A stretch of 64,000 nt of DNA from positions 300,316,642 through 300,380,641 of the forward strand of contig CM040123.1 of the NCBI GenBank assembly GCA_022559845.1, read 5' to 3'. Source of the DNA: Amorphophallus konjac. Lineage: Eukaryota > Streptophyta > Magnoliopsida > Alismatales > Araceae. Shown piece by piece: positions 34,917 through 46,691 of the stretch. The notes below the pieces were generated by a model. It saw nothing but the letters and a program-made list of their open reading frames with translations. It ran no database searches and was not told the origin of the DNA. A program made the position numbers and the translations under genes. The stretch's first letter is position 1, and the number at the start of each line of letters is the position of its first letter.

Positions 34917-36988
34917 CATTGCTACACCCGAATGCCATTCGGGTTGAAGAATGCTGGAGCAACATATCAGCGACTGATCAACCACATCTTCGAGAGACAA
35001 CTCGGTCGGAATGTCAAGGCCTACATTGATGACATGCTCGTCAAAATGCCGAAGGCCGAAGACCACCTTGCCGACTTAGCCGAGACCTTCGACACCCTCC
35101 TGAGGTGCAACACGAAGCTCAACCCTGCTAAATGTGCGTTCAGAGTAAGATCTGGGAAGTTCCTAGACTTCTTGGTAACTCAACGTGGGATTGAGGCCAA
35201 CCCCGACAAGGTTTAGGCCATCCTAAACATGCGGCCACGCACCTGCATCAAGGACGTCCAACGCCTTATGGGGCGCATTGCTGCGCTCAATCACTTCCTG
35301 TCCCGGGTGACCGAACGATGTCTACCCTTCTTCAAATTGTTGAGGGGACCCAAAATGGCATATGCTACATTTACCTGGGATGAGGAATGTCAGAAGGCGT
35401 TTGCCGAACTCAAAGAATTCTTGGCCTCGCCCTCGGTGCAGTCCAAGCAACCCCTTCCACAGTGAGCTCGATCCTAGTCAAGAACGACGTGGGGGTCGAG
35501 AGATTGGTTTACTATACCAGCAAGGTGCTTAATAATGCTGAAAGAAGGTACCCGCAATCGAGAAACTCATTCTAGCGTTGGTTACCTCAGCTAAGCACCT
35601 CCGACCTTATTTTCAAGGGCACTCCATCGTCGTATTGACCGGCGAACCCCTAAAGAAGATTCTCCCTCGACCCCGAAGGTACTCGGTCGGTCTTCGTCGA
35701 AGAGCTTGAGCGACCGAGCATCGAGTCCGAGCTTATGACCGTTGACCCGGCACCCCCGAGCGACTGGCGGACCCCCTACACATCTTGGCTCCAGGATTCT
35801 CAAGAGCCTCCCGACCCCCGGGAAGCTCGAAAACTCAAGTACCAAGCTTGGCGTTTTGTCATGCTAGATGATGCCTTGTACCGCAGATCTTTCTCCGGTC
35901 CCCTCCTCAAGTGCATCGGCGCCGACGAAGCCAGTCGAGCGGTTTAGGAAGTACACGAAGGCATCCGCGGCATGCACCAAGGAGGAAAATCGCTCGCAAG
36001 GATCTTACTTCGGCAAGGTTACTGGTGGCCCACTCTCCAGCACGACTGCATGACCTATGTACAGAAGTGTGACCGATGTCAGTGCTTCAACCATCTGATC
36101 CACCAACCTGCCGTGGAGCTCATCACCCTTGCCGAGCCATACCCCTTCGCTTGGTGGGGGATCAATATTTTGGGACCATTTCCCACGTCCCAAGCTCAGA
36201 AGAAGTACGTCATCGTCGACACCAAATGGATCGAGGCCGAGGCCACCACCAGGATCACCGAATCAGTCATATGGAGTTTCGTTTTGAAGTCGAACATTTG
36301 TCACTATGGTGTCCCCCGAGTGATCGTGAGTGATAATGGTTGGCAATTTGATTCTCATTACTTCAGAGACAGATGTGCCGACCTAAACATTCGCAACCAC
36401 TTCACTTTTGTAGCCCACCCTCAGGCCAACGGACTGGTTGAGAATGCCAACAAAACTATCTTAAAAGGCATCAAAACTAGGCTCGGCAAGGCCAAGGGAA
36501 GATGGCTCGAGGAATTACTGAGCGTACTATGGTCGCAGTGAACTACTCCGAGAATGGCCACCGGTGAAACACTTTTCCAGCTAGTGTATGGCACGGAAGC
36601 AGTGATTCCATTGGAGGTCAGCAATCCTTCTCTCCAAGTCATCCACTTCAAACCTGAGGTGAACGAGCAAAAACTGCTGGAAAACCTCGACTTAGCGGAT
36701 AAGATTCGAGAGATTGCAAATATCCGAGAAATGGAATACCAACGACGCATCACTCGATACTACAACTCCAGAGTTCGAGACAGACATTTCCCACCAGAGG
36801 ACTTCGTCTTGAGAAAGGCCGGAGCCTCTGGACCACTGGAAGCGGCGGGGAAGCTAGCCCTTAATTGGGAAGGCCCCTACCGAGTGGTCAAGACGCTCGA
36901 GAAAGGGGCATATCGATTGTCCACCATGGAAGGAGCACCCATCCCTCGGACATGGAACACAACAACACTTCGCAAGTTCTACTTTTGA
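34917..36988 (+). pseudogene. A pol, second part: RT, RNase H, integrase; second RNase H deleted
   Basis: The RT frame resumes after B: MPFGLKNAGATYQRLINHIF, AYIDDMLVKM (YIDD at 35022-35033), then RNase H connection (PRTCIKDVQRLMGRIAALNH, TFTWDEECQKAF). At about 35440 roughly 47 bases present in B are missing, which shifts the frame. At about 35665 the text jumps from KKIL to a point that in B lies about 550 bases later, so the archaeal-type RNase H is gone. The integrase follows: VQKCDRCQCF, INILGPFPTSQAQKKYVIV (first catalytic Asp is Asn, codon 36164-36166), a 12-base deletion before KWIEAEATTRI, SDNGWQFDSHYFRDR and GLVENANK (Glu kept). A TGA at 36539 and a stop near 35945 break it. It ends LRKFYF at 36988. 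Confidence 0.92.
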
Positions 36989-37571
36989 TCATCTGGCAAA
37001 CATACACATGTAAGGAAAGTAGAATAAACGCCATTCTTCTCTTTTCATTAAACTCTGGTGTACATCAAGTAGGCCACAGCCAATGCAATATACAGTTCAG
37101 CAAAAAAAAATTACATCCACCGGTACTATGACACGAGCAGAACGCTCGGCCAACTCGGTAAGCACTCCTACGTGCAGCCACTGACTCTGCCTAGTGCAAA
37201 AACTGGCTCAGATAAAGGATAGCCAGCCCCGTTGGTTTGATAAGCTCGGAGGAAAGGTGCCAGAGGGATTGGAAGAAGAAGAAGAAAAACAAGAGAAGGC
37301 CTCCCGTGCCAACTCATTGGAAGGAAGACGGAAGTCGAAAAGAAAGCAAGCACCCTCAAGTGGTGCGAGCAAGGATAAAGGCATCCTCCAAATAGTGAAA
37401 GAGGAGGGAGAAAAACAAAACGGCGGAGATGGAAGAAGAGGGAGGGGGAGGCTTAGGTGAGGAGGGAGCTTGAAGAGCCCCCCCTCCCCTCAGGATAATG
37501 TCGGCGGGTCAGGGACATGACGGCGACATGCTCCAGCATGTCGAACCCTCTCCCAAATCGACCTCCAACTG
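36989..37571. other. A: spacer after pol
   Basis: About 580 bases, homologous in part to 18190-18703 of B in reverse. It is A/G-rich on the plus strand (37260-37460). Short ORFs are biased in composition and not conserved in frame with B. No gene is supported. Confidence 0.45.
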
Positions 37572-37652
37572 TCAAACCCTCTTCCAAACTGGAGTAGCAG
37601 GATCTTCCCTCCTACTCTTGTCCATCTCATCATCTTCTGAAGCGCTTTCCAT
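37572..37652 (-). CDS. Small conserved antisense ORF of A (26 aa)
   Basis: It starts MESASEDDEMDKSRREDP and ends with VWKRV and TGA. It is the counterpart of B's 39-codon ORF at 18071; the two share the start, the acidic cluster and the VWKRV block. It lies about 100 bases downstream of the minus-strand TATA box at 37764-37754. Function unknown. The support is conservation of frame between two copies, not a known family. The shorter length is due to a TGA where B has a CGT codon after VWKRV. Confidence 0.4.
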   Translation of the reverse strand: MESASEDDEMDKSRREDPATPVWKRV

Positions 37653-38136
37653 GCTTCGCCGAGATCGACAGCATAACGCTTCGCGGAAAGGGAAGAAGGA
37701 GAAACCGTCAGGGATGGCCTTAAGCGATGAAAGGAAGAGGAGATGCCCCTCAGACCCTTTATAGGCCGAAGGAGGAGCTGATCGCCTTAAATGACTCTCC
37801 CCTTAAAAACACGCTAAAGGAGCCTTCCCTAAGATGGTTACCTCATTTCCCAACATCCCCTCCAGCGGGACGCGCTAGGCGGCAAGTCATTTAGGGCGGC
37901 ATGGAAAAGCGGAAAAGGGCTAGTGCCATGTCAGTTATCTGACAGATCGACACGCGTGATATCTGCAAAGAAAATCGGCGCCTTCCCCAACAACTACAGA
38001 TACGGTAGTCAAATCTTGCCATAAGCGGTAAGGAACAGTCAATTCAGCACTTAATATTGCCACTATAATACTTTCCAAAAAAAGATTTTCTCGCAACTAC
38101 ATAAGGGAAAAGAAAAATAAAAAAAGAGTTTATACA
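37653..38136. other. A: antisense leader, TATA region and spacer
   Basis: About 480 bases without an ORF. They match 17589-18070 of B in reverse, including the TATA box. They separate the small antisense ORF from the end of the large antisense gene. Confidence 0.5.
37754..37764 (-). promoter_or_regulatory. Conserved antisense TATA box in A
   Basis: The minus strand reads CCTATAAAGGG followed by TCTGAGGGGCATC, matching B (17959) and E (61699) in position and flanks. Confidence 0.6.
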
Positions 38137-38882
38137 TCAGGCCTCGGGCCCATCTCGAAGCTCCGTAGACAAGGGCCCCTCAGCACCAGACGATCTGCCC
38201 CCAGTACTCTCGGCGACGGCCGACCCAGGCACTAACCCCACTTGCGTGGGAACTATCTCGGTCGTGTGCCCACCCGAGGCTACTGGAGTTGGCGATCGCT
38301 CGGACGAGTCTGAGGCATCCCAACTCCCCTCTTCGCTCGACGTATAATGGGAAGAGTCGGTGGAACCCCAGTCCGAGTCATAGTGCTGCCCGGAAGGAAA
38401 AATGAGCCCAGACGCTTGGGCCTCAGCCTCTATGATGGCCCTATTGAAGCCCTGGGAGAAGCCCTTCCGAAGGCCCCGACGGTATCCCGACTCATAATAG
38501 GGGAAGGCAGTCTTCTGAAGAGCTGCATGGTAAGCCTCTGAGCATTTATGTTGCTTGAGCGCTTCCACCCCAGCTAGCTCTGCCTTCCTCTCAAGCCCGG
38601 CTATCCTCCGTTCTGACTCGGACAGCCTCCTCTCGGCCTCGGCCCATGCATCCTCGGCCCCCCGGACTCAGTCTTCGAGCCCCTCTCGCTCGGCCTTCCA
38701 TTGCTCATCGCGCTCGACCAGAACTCTGCGCTCCACATCCAGGAGCTCATTCTTCTGATCGGCCATACGATGGGCCTGGGCCAGCTGCTCAACCAGCGAC
38801 CGAGCCTCCCCCTTGATCGACTGCACCTGTGCCCGGAGCAGGGCCACCTCCCGACGAAGATCCCCAAGATCAAGGGTCAAAC
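38137..38882 (-). pseudogene. Antisense extra gene of A, C-terminal part, cut by D
   Basis: On the minus strand from the D insertion: a coiled-coil-like stretch (LDLGDLRREVALLRAQVQSI, EARSLVEQLAQAHRMADQKN), an in-frame TGA at 38670, then YYESGYRRGLRKGFSQGFNR, LIFPSGQHYDSD, a Ser-rich region and the end GPEA with TGA at 38137. It matches B (to 17588) and E (to 61330) in order and spacing. The preceding residues lie beyond D at 49298-49373. The conserved block with Tyr-Tyr-Glu-Ser and an Arg/Lys-rich helix is the best-preserved part in all three copies. Function unknown. Confidence 0.8.
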
Positions 38883-41483
38883 TGATGCGGAACGCTAGGA
38901 GAACTGGGACTCTATGTGAAGACGCGACTAAATGGACAACTAAGACCAACAACTTTGCGATGGATTGAATGGCGTAGACTCAACACCTAATGTTCCCAAG
39001 AGAGGAACTATGTCAACTAACAAGAATTCAAGCTCGCAAGCGCCCCTATGAGGGAAGCGCACGGATCCGCACAGTTGACAAACCGGCAGGGTCTAGGGTG
39101 ATTAGACTCCACACTCGTGACTCGGATGAGTCACGGGATGCTCACACTCTCTCACCACGGCAACGAATAAAGGAAATGAACTGGCTAAGAACCTACTACA
39201 CACACAAGCAGCGGCATCAAGAGAAAATACTAAAAGAGCAAGCTAACCAGGCAAAGAAGTGGACGCATACCTCCACGCTCGGGGCGTGGGGAAGAAGCCC
39301 GGCCAAGTCACACGATCCCCGGTACAATGCTGAACGAGTACAACCAAACACAGCCCACTCCTCGCAAGGAGGTAAAAGGCTACACAGCGGGACCCGGGGG
39401 TCGTGCAACGTGGGGTGACGGGTGCCGGGTCGGTGAACCTCGTCGTACGTGAGCCGCCGCGAGTCGGTACGAACTGGGACCAGCAGCAAGAGGGGCACGT
39501 CACGGAGGCTGAGGAAGGAACCAATGTCCCTGGTAGCACGCTGTGGGGGATGGCAAGCCTCTTGGAAGACGAGGGAAGCCGACGACGCCGGCTGGAACCT
39601 CCGGAGTGGTCGCGAGCGGGGGGTAGGCTGCTAGCCGGCCTGCGCGCGCGTAGGAGAGCAGCTGGACGAAGACCCTGGCACGTGACCTGTTGCTCGTCCG
39701 TTGGTCACGAAACTCAGCGTAGGCACTGGTGGGGGTGTCCTAGGGACACCAGTGAAGTGGCGACTGCAACGGAGTACCGAAGGTGATGTTCCGAATTTTG
39801 CAACAAGTCCTACACGTTCTGGTCTATCCTCTGGCAGCAGGACCATAGGTCGAAGATTGGGCTTGAACCGGGTCCTCCGGATGGCAAATTGGGCGGGGTT
39901 TTCTCTGGTGGATAGGTGAGGTCGTGGGATGACTGGGTAGCGGTGGTGGTTTGGCACATAGTGGAGGTTTTGGGCGTGAAAAGTAAAAACAGATGGGGTT
40001 CAGTTCTGCAGTCCAGTGCATTCAGAACTGAGAACTATGAAGGTGGATGGGATAAGTAGGAAAAGAGGGCTCAGACACTTGCAATAAAATTCTAGGGGAT
40101 GGTTTTGGACGTGGTTAAGCAATGCTGAAAATCTCAGGTCATTTGAAGATGTATAGAGGAACATTCCTTTGGAGGGGCTTTGTCACTATCGCGGCAGGTC
40201 AGCACAGGAGCAGTCTGCGCGACCAAAATGGGTCCAAATGGAAGTTTTCACCCCGATGGAGATTTGAAGTGGGATTTTCAAGAGAGGTAGGGGACATTTG
40301 GGTAAAGAGAAGTAAGAAGGGGTCGATGTGATCAGAGGTCAGGAAGAGGGCGTCCCAACATGATCTTTTAGGTTCTGGGTTACTACAGGTCTGCACAGAG
40401 ACAGCCTGCGCAAGGAAAAAGGCTATGAAGACAACTTTCGCTACTGGACGAATTTGGCTATGAGGTTTTCAGGGGACGTGGGGGACAGGGGGATGAAGAA
40501 AATATTATAAGGGTTCAATGGGGTTTGGGGATGGGAAAGGAGGGTGACGACCTGATCGTACGAACTCATTTTTGCAGGCAGACAACCAGATCTGGGCGTA
40601 GGATAGCAAGGGCCATCTCCTCCAAGCTTGTTGCAAAACCTTGAACAATGGGACTCCTGGCTTGAGCAGAAGATGGGGAGGTCGCCTCCCACCTGTGGAG
40701 CATCCAAGAAACCTGTAATAGACCTTAGGAGTTGCTCCCAAGGGAAGAGGAAGAGAGGGAGGAGAGATAGAGGGTGTCACACCCTAGAGGGGAGGAAGAA
40801 GAAGGAAATGCTCTTGGCCAAAACTCATTTTTCATTCATTCATTCATCAAATCCCTCAAGAGGGGGAATACATGATAATATATAGAGTTTGGACTCCACC
40901 TTCCCTCCTTAGAGTTTGAATTTGAATCCCATTGAAATTTAAATTCTATGGGCTCCATCATTGCTCCTTGAAGTTTGGATTTGGAACCCATTTGAAATTT
41001 AAATTCTATGGGCTCCATCATTGCTCCTTGGAGTTTGGATTTGGAACCCATTTGAAATTTAAATTCTATGGGCTCCATCATTGCTCCTTGGAGTTTGTGT
41101 TTGACCCATTTGAAATTTAAATTCTATGGGCTCCATTTTCCCTCCTTGGAGTTTGAATTCGAACCCATTTGAAATTTTAAATCCCAAAATGATGCAAACC
41201 CAAATACATGCCAAAGACACACCTAAGACGTACACAATATAAAATACGAACAAGTACGTACAAAATTTAAATACGACCCAAATACATACAAAATACAAAT
41301 ATGACCCAAATATGTACAAAATACAAATACGTATAAAAATACGTACTAAAGTGTCAAAGCTCCGAGGCGGGCTCCAGACTGTCCCCCAGCCACAATGAGG
41401 TCGGTATCGACCGAGTCGTGCTGTGTGTCTGGTATCGACGACTCTCTGAGTCGAGCCGTATTCTTGCTCTGGTGTCCTCACCA
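38883..41483 (-). repeat. 3' LTR of element D
   Basis: In element direction it runs from TGGTGAGGACACC (41483) to TGCATCA-type TGATGCGG (38883). A TATA-like tract (CTATATATTATC, minus) lies near 40885, downstream of a 60-base tandem repeat. It also holds an (ATTC)n tract near 40835-40850 and the last 130 bases of the pol frame. Confidence 0.96.
40905..41170 (-). repeat. 60-base tandem repeat in D's 3' LTR, about four to five copies
   Basis: Units share atttaaattctatgggctcc followed by atcattgctccttgga and gtttggatttggaaccc. The period is 60 bases, so a minus-strand frame shows a repeated 20-residue peptide; this is a by-product of the period, not a protein domain. The outer units are more diverged. 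Confidence 0.9.
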
Positions 41484-44400
41484 ATTCTCCCCGGGTGGGA
41501 AGAACTAGACCCTGTCGAGTAAGGGTCTCTGTCGCTCTGGTACCGCTCTAGCAAGTCTGGATCTAACCTCTCCAGCTCTGCCCGGGAGATCCATGCATCA
41601 TCGGACGCGGGCCGTCCCCTCCAACGCACCAAGTAGCGGTGATACGCGCCACTCCTGGTGGTGGTCACCTGCTCATCCAGTATAGACTCTATCCGCTCAC
41701 GCTGCTGAGGTAATAGGGTTGGAAGTGGACTCTCAGGGGAGGGCTCACTCACAAAGGGTTGGGAAGGCCAAAACAACTCACTAGGGATCACTGCCGGGTC
41801 CCTATATGCGACTAAGTCCGAGACATTGAATGTGGAACTGATACCGTAGTCATCCGGTAAGTCAACAACATATGCACTGGATCCAACTCGCTTCACTACT
41901 CTAAAGGGGCCAGCACCGCAAGCCCGTAGTTTCTTCACAGCTCCAGAAGGAAACCGTTCCGGTCTGACCCGGATCATGAGATAATCTCCCTCCCGGAACT
42001 CACTGGGGTGTCTATGAGCGTTAGCCAATTCTTTATATCACGCGTTGCTGGTCTCTATATGGCGATGAATACCATCATGCAAACCTCTAACATGCTCGGC
42101 AAACGACTCTGCAGACTGTGACACTCTAGCATGCATGGGTAAGGGAACAAGATCCACTGGCTTCCTAGGTCTATATCCTATAACAACCTCAAAAGGACTC
42201 ATTCCTGTGTACCTATTGACTGAGTCATTATATGCAAACTCGGCAAGTGGCAAAACCGAATCCCAGTCCCTCTCACGTTCCCTAACCAAACATCTCAAGA
42301 GGTTCCCCAAACTTCTATTGACTACCTCAGTCTGCCCGTCAGTCTGGGGGTGGGTAAGCTGTGGAGAATTTGAGCTGAGTGCCAATCAAATGCCAAAGGG
42401 TCTTCCAAAAGTAGCTAGTGAACCGGACATCTCGATCGGACACAATGGACTTAGGAAGCCCAAATCGGCTCACTACACTAGGGAAGAACAATCGAGCAAC
42501 CCTAGAGGCATCTGAAGTCTTTGAACAAGGAATGAAGAGGGCCATCTTCGAAAATCTATCAACCACCACAAAAATTGAATCATGCTTGCAGGCGGTCCGT
42601 GGCAACCGCAAAACAAAATCCATGCTGATATCCTGCCACGGCCTATCAGGCACAGGTAGAGGAGTATAAGGACCTGAAACCTGCTTCCTCATTTTCGCCA
42701 CAGTGCAGGTACGACACTGGGCCACAATGCGAGCAACGTCACGCTTCAAACTAGGCCAATAAAAATGATGCTCGACTGCCTCGATGGTCTTATTCCGACC
42801 GAAGTGGCCGGCTAGACCTCCCACATGCATCTCCCAAGTGAGGAAGTCGCGAACGGAAGTTTGTAGAACACACAAGCGACTCCCACGAAAGAGATAACCA
42901 TCCTACAACATATAATCAATGTGCTCTTGGGATGGCCCCGACTGGAGGGTGGTATAAATCGGACCAAAGTCCGGACAATCGGCATATGCCTCCTTCATCC
43001 TATCCAACCCTACCACCTCTACACTCATGGTGGTCAAAAGATATGCGCGACAGCTCAGAGCGTCGGCCACCCGGTTCTCCGCACCGGCCTTATGCTTCAG
43101 CACAAAGGTATAATCCTGAAGGAACTCCACCCAGCGACTGTGACGAGAATTGAGCTTTTTCTGGGCATGGAGATACTTGAGTGCCTCATGATCAGAAAAT
43201 AGGACAAACTCCTGGTGCAACAAGTAATGTCTCCAATGCCGAAGGGCCTACACAACTGCGTAAAACTCTTTATCATACGTAGAATAACGCAGTTTAGCAT
43301 CGCTCAATTTCTCACTGAAGTATGCAATTGGGTGGGTCTCCTGACTCAGAACACCACCAATACCAACCCCCGAGGCATCGCAAGAGACCTCAAACACCTT
43401 CGTGAAATCAGGAAGTCTAAGAATAAGTGCTTGGGTCATGCGCTCCTTGAGGAGCCCAAATGCAGCTGAGGCGGCCTTCGTCCACTCAAACGTCCCCTTT
43501 CGGATGCAATCTGTAATTGGGGACGTGATAGAGCTAAAGCCTCGAATAAAGCGGCGATAGAAGGTCGCCAGTCCGTGAAAGTTGCGGACATCATGAAGAG
43601 TACGAGGTTCGGGCCACTCCACTATGGCCCTGACCTTCTCCGGGTCAGTGGAGACTCCCTCGCTAGACACCATAAACCCAAGAATGTGACCTGACTAGTC
43701 ATGAAAGTGCATTTCTTAGGGTTGGCATAAAGACTCTCTCTCCTCAGAATAAGATAGACCTGCCGTAGATGGTCTAAGTGGGCCTCCGAGTGCAGCTATA
43801 GATAACGATATCATCAAAATATACCACCACAAAGACCCCAATCAAAGGTCGAAGGACCTGAGTCATCAGCCGCATAAAAGTGCTGGGAGCATTGGTCATC
43901 CCAAAGGGCATGACCAGCCACTCATAAAGACCATCTTTGGTCTTAAAGGCCGTCTTCCACTCATCACCGGGCCTGATCCTCACCTGGTGATAGCCACTCT
44001 TCATATCAATCTTGGAAAACATAGTGGCTCCCGCCATCATATCGAGCATATCATCTAAGCGGGGAATGGGAAATCTATACTTTACCGTGATCTTATTGAT
44101 TGCACGGCTGTCGACGCACATCCTCCAAGTACCGTCCTTCTTAGAGGCAAGCAAGGCAGGGACGGCACATGGACTCATGCTCTCACGGAGAGATCCCCTC
44201 GTCATCAACTCCTCAACCTGACGCTGAAGCTCAGCGTGATCAGCGGGGCTCATCCTATAATGTGACAAATTGGGCAATGAGGACCCCGGAATCAGGTCAA
44301 TAGCATGCTGAATGTCCCGCATAGGTGGAAGACCCTCGGGTAAATCATCGGGAAATACATCAGTAAACTCCCGAAGGACATCAGCAACATCAGATGGGAG

Positions 44401-46557
44401 ATCACTCTCCGTCTCTCCAACCACCTCTCGGACTATAATGGCAAAAATAGGGTCCCCTCTAACAAAGTCACGCTCCAACTCCCGGGAGCTGACTAGCATC
44501 AACCTCCTAGTCGGAGGAACACTCAGGGCGGGGACATCCGGAGGCAAGGTCGTAGCCTGAGCTGGCAATGGGGTACTGGGCCCTGGAATAGTAGGAGTTG
44601 GGGTACTAGGCCCAGTGGGACCCCGGATGGATAGACTCCTTGGCTGGGACGGGTGAAGGGTAATTCGTTGGCCATTATGGTCGAATAAGCATGTGTTTGA
44701 CCGGCCATGGAGGGTAGCATCCCGATCAAATAACCAGGGCCTTCCCAGGATAGTACTGCCTACCTCCATAGGCAACACATCACACCAGATCCCATCCTGG
44801 TAGGCATGGAACTGTAATGGCACCAGACATCGCAGCCTTACTGGGATAGAGGTAGAATCTACCCATGACACTCGATAAGGGGAAGGGTGGTCCACGGGGG
44901 TCAACCCTAAGCGTGTCACAGTACCCGTGGAGATAGCGTTAATACAGCTCCCACTGTCTATGACCACCTTGCAGGCTTTCTCACCCAGCCTACAAAAGGT
45001 ATGAAAAATGGTGGTGCGACGCCAGTCATCACTCACCAACGGCTGGGTCAAGATACACCTGACAACACCCAGCTGAACGTCATCCTGGCACGGTGTGCCC
45101 TGGACATCTAGTTGCTCGCCCTCAAGCAGCTCATCAAAGAATTCCTCCGCGAGCTCCTGGTCAGCCTCATAACTGACGGATACGGCACCATGTGCGAGCT
45201 CACCAGTCGAAGAATCTCCGATGACCAAAGAGGATCGGGTAGGACAACTAACAGCATAATGACCAACCCCTCCGCACCTATAACACTCATGACAGGACCC
45301 AGTGCCCTGAGGTGCTCCACCAGTCATCGGCCCCTTTCCCGTGTCATCACGACGAGCCGGGGGTGGTGGAAGCTAGGGTTGGGTAGGAATGGTGGGCTGC
45401 TGAGGCCGAGGGGCTGGGGCTGGAGCCTGGGGTCGAGGGGGATAGTCCCTCGGAGGGGGAGGATGCGGTCTAAGGGTAGTGAAGTCCTGACGAGCGGGTT
45501 TCTGTGGACGGGCCACAGGTCCCCGAGGGTAAGGTCCAGTCATAGCACGAGGGTCTGACCCACGAGGATATGTTGGTCCCAGGTGCTGGACCGGAGCAAA
45601 CTCGGACTCAAACTGCTCTAACTCGAGTGCGACCTGATAAGCCTCCTCCAGGGTCGTGGCATGGCGGCGAAATAACTCATACTGGTAGTGCGGCCGTAGA
45701 CCCCGACGGAAGCGAGAGATGGTCATGGCACTCTCCTCCGTGACCCCACATCGTAAGTAGTACTCATCAAAATCAGTGATGTAGTCGGTCACAGTCCGAT
45801 CCCCTTGGCTGAGACTCTGCCACCTATCAATAAGCCTCTGACGGTATGTGGAAGGAAGGTATTTTTGCCTGAGCTTTACCTTCATATCATCCCATGTCTC
45901 AATCTGGGGTTGATGTCGCTGCATCAACAGGCTCTCCACGTTTCTCCAATAAGTCTATGCCTGCCCTAGCAATTTCATTTTGGCAAATCGGACTCTCCGA
46001 TGGTCCGTCATCTCATACCACTCAAAGTAGCGGTCCATACCCGCTTCCCAATCAACATAGACCTTAGGGTCCAAGGACCCATCAAAGGTAGGAGGATCCG
46101 CGCGCACGGACCTAAGGAGACGGTCATCCTTGTCATCCCTATGGGGCCTATAGCCACGTCGAGCACGGCCATAACCCTCAACCTCATTATCGGACCCAAA
46201 ATCATCAAACTTCTGAATACGTGGTCTCCGGTAGTCGGCCCTAGGGTGTGCGGGCCGAAGAGTAGGGTCAAGTGGGCCTTGGGTCTGCCCGGGGACATCC
46301 TCACGCGGAGCTCTATCCTGGTTGGGCCGTCCAACTAGACCTTGAATGGTCCGGTCGGAAGCCTCCATCCGGTCCTCCATGGCCTTCATCCGGCCCTCCA
46401 TGAATACAACATGATCTCTAAAGCTCTTATCGGACTGATCTATCCGATTCATGAGAGCCTGCATCATATCCTGAAGGGAAAAGTCACTAGGGGCAGCATT
46501 CCTAGGGTCACCCATTGGGACCGGGTGTTGGTAATCTGTACCACGCCGAGTGGGCAT
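41354..46557 (-). pseudogene. gag-pol polyprotein of D with chromodomain; stops and two frameshifts
   Basis: Starts MPTRRGTDY at 46557, as in C. In order: gag (DWEAGMDRYFEWYEMTDHRR; TAG at 45957 and a stop at 45375); zinc knuckle CYRCGGVGHYAVSCP (about 45285); protease [11 protein letters not shown] (44958-44950); RT with [16 protein letters not shown] and YFDD (43821-43810), followed at once by a frameshift (43774-43690); RNase H ([25 protein letters not shown]); integrase HHCC (CRTC) and DD-E core with IVSDRDVRFTSYFW; a second frameshift near 42370; then the chromodomain (YLVRWRGRPASDDAWI). The frame crosses the polypurine tract and ends 130 bases into the LTR with RYQTHSTTR and SLWLGDSLE. 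The D copy is more damaged than C. No intact protein can be made. Confidence 0.95.
41484..41492 (-). promoter_or_regulatory. Polypurine tract of D
   Basis: The minus strand reads GGGGAGAAT directly before the LTR start TGGTGAGG, identical to C's tract and likewise inside the pol frame. Confidence 0.85.
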
Positions 46558-46675
46558 GTAATGGAACTAAATGCAAGGGAATTTTTTTTCTTTTTTTCTA
46601 ATGCAAACTAATGCAAGACTCTAAGGGACAAATGGGGGTAGAACGAAGACTCAAATGCACCCTAGACAACCTATG

Positions 46676-46687
46676 TCTCTGATACCA
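46676..46687 (-). promoter_or_regulatory. Primer binding site of D
   Basis: The minus strand reads TGGTATCAGAGA, 11 of 12 to the initiator Met tRNA site, four bases from the LTR end. Confidence 0.9.
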
Positions 46688-46691
46688 AATT

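Noticed and set aside
39217..39786. ORFs up to 127 codons in D's LTR, duplicated at 47026-47595
   Set aside because: Same reason as for C: they are LTR copies with open frames in GC-rich sequence.
40836..41081. ORF with a perfectly repeated 20-residue peptide
   Set aside because: It is the translation of the 60-base tandem repeat in D's LTR; no start context or homolog supports a protein.
40905..41170. Regular repeats considered as a CRISPR array
   Set aside because: Units are contiguous without unique spacers and lie in a plant LTR.
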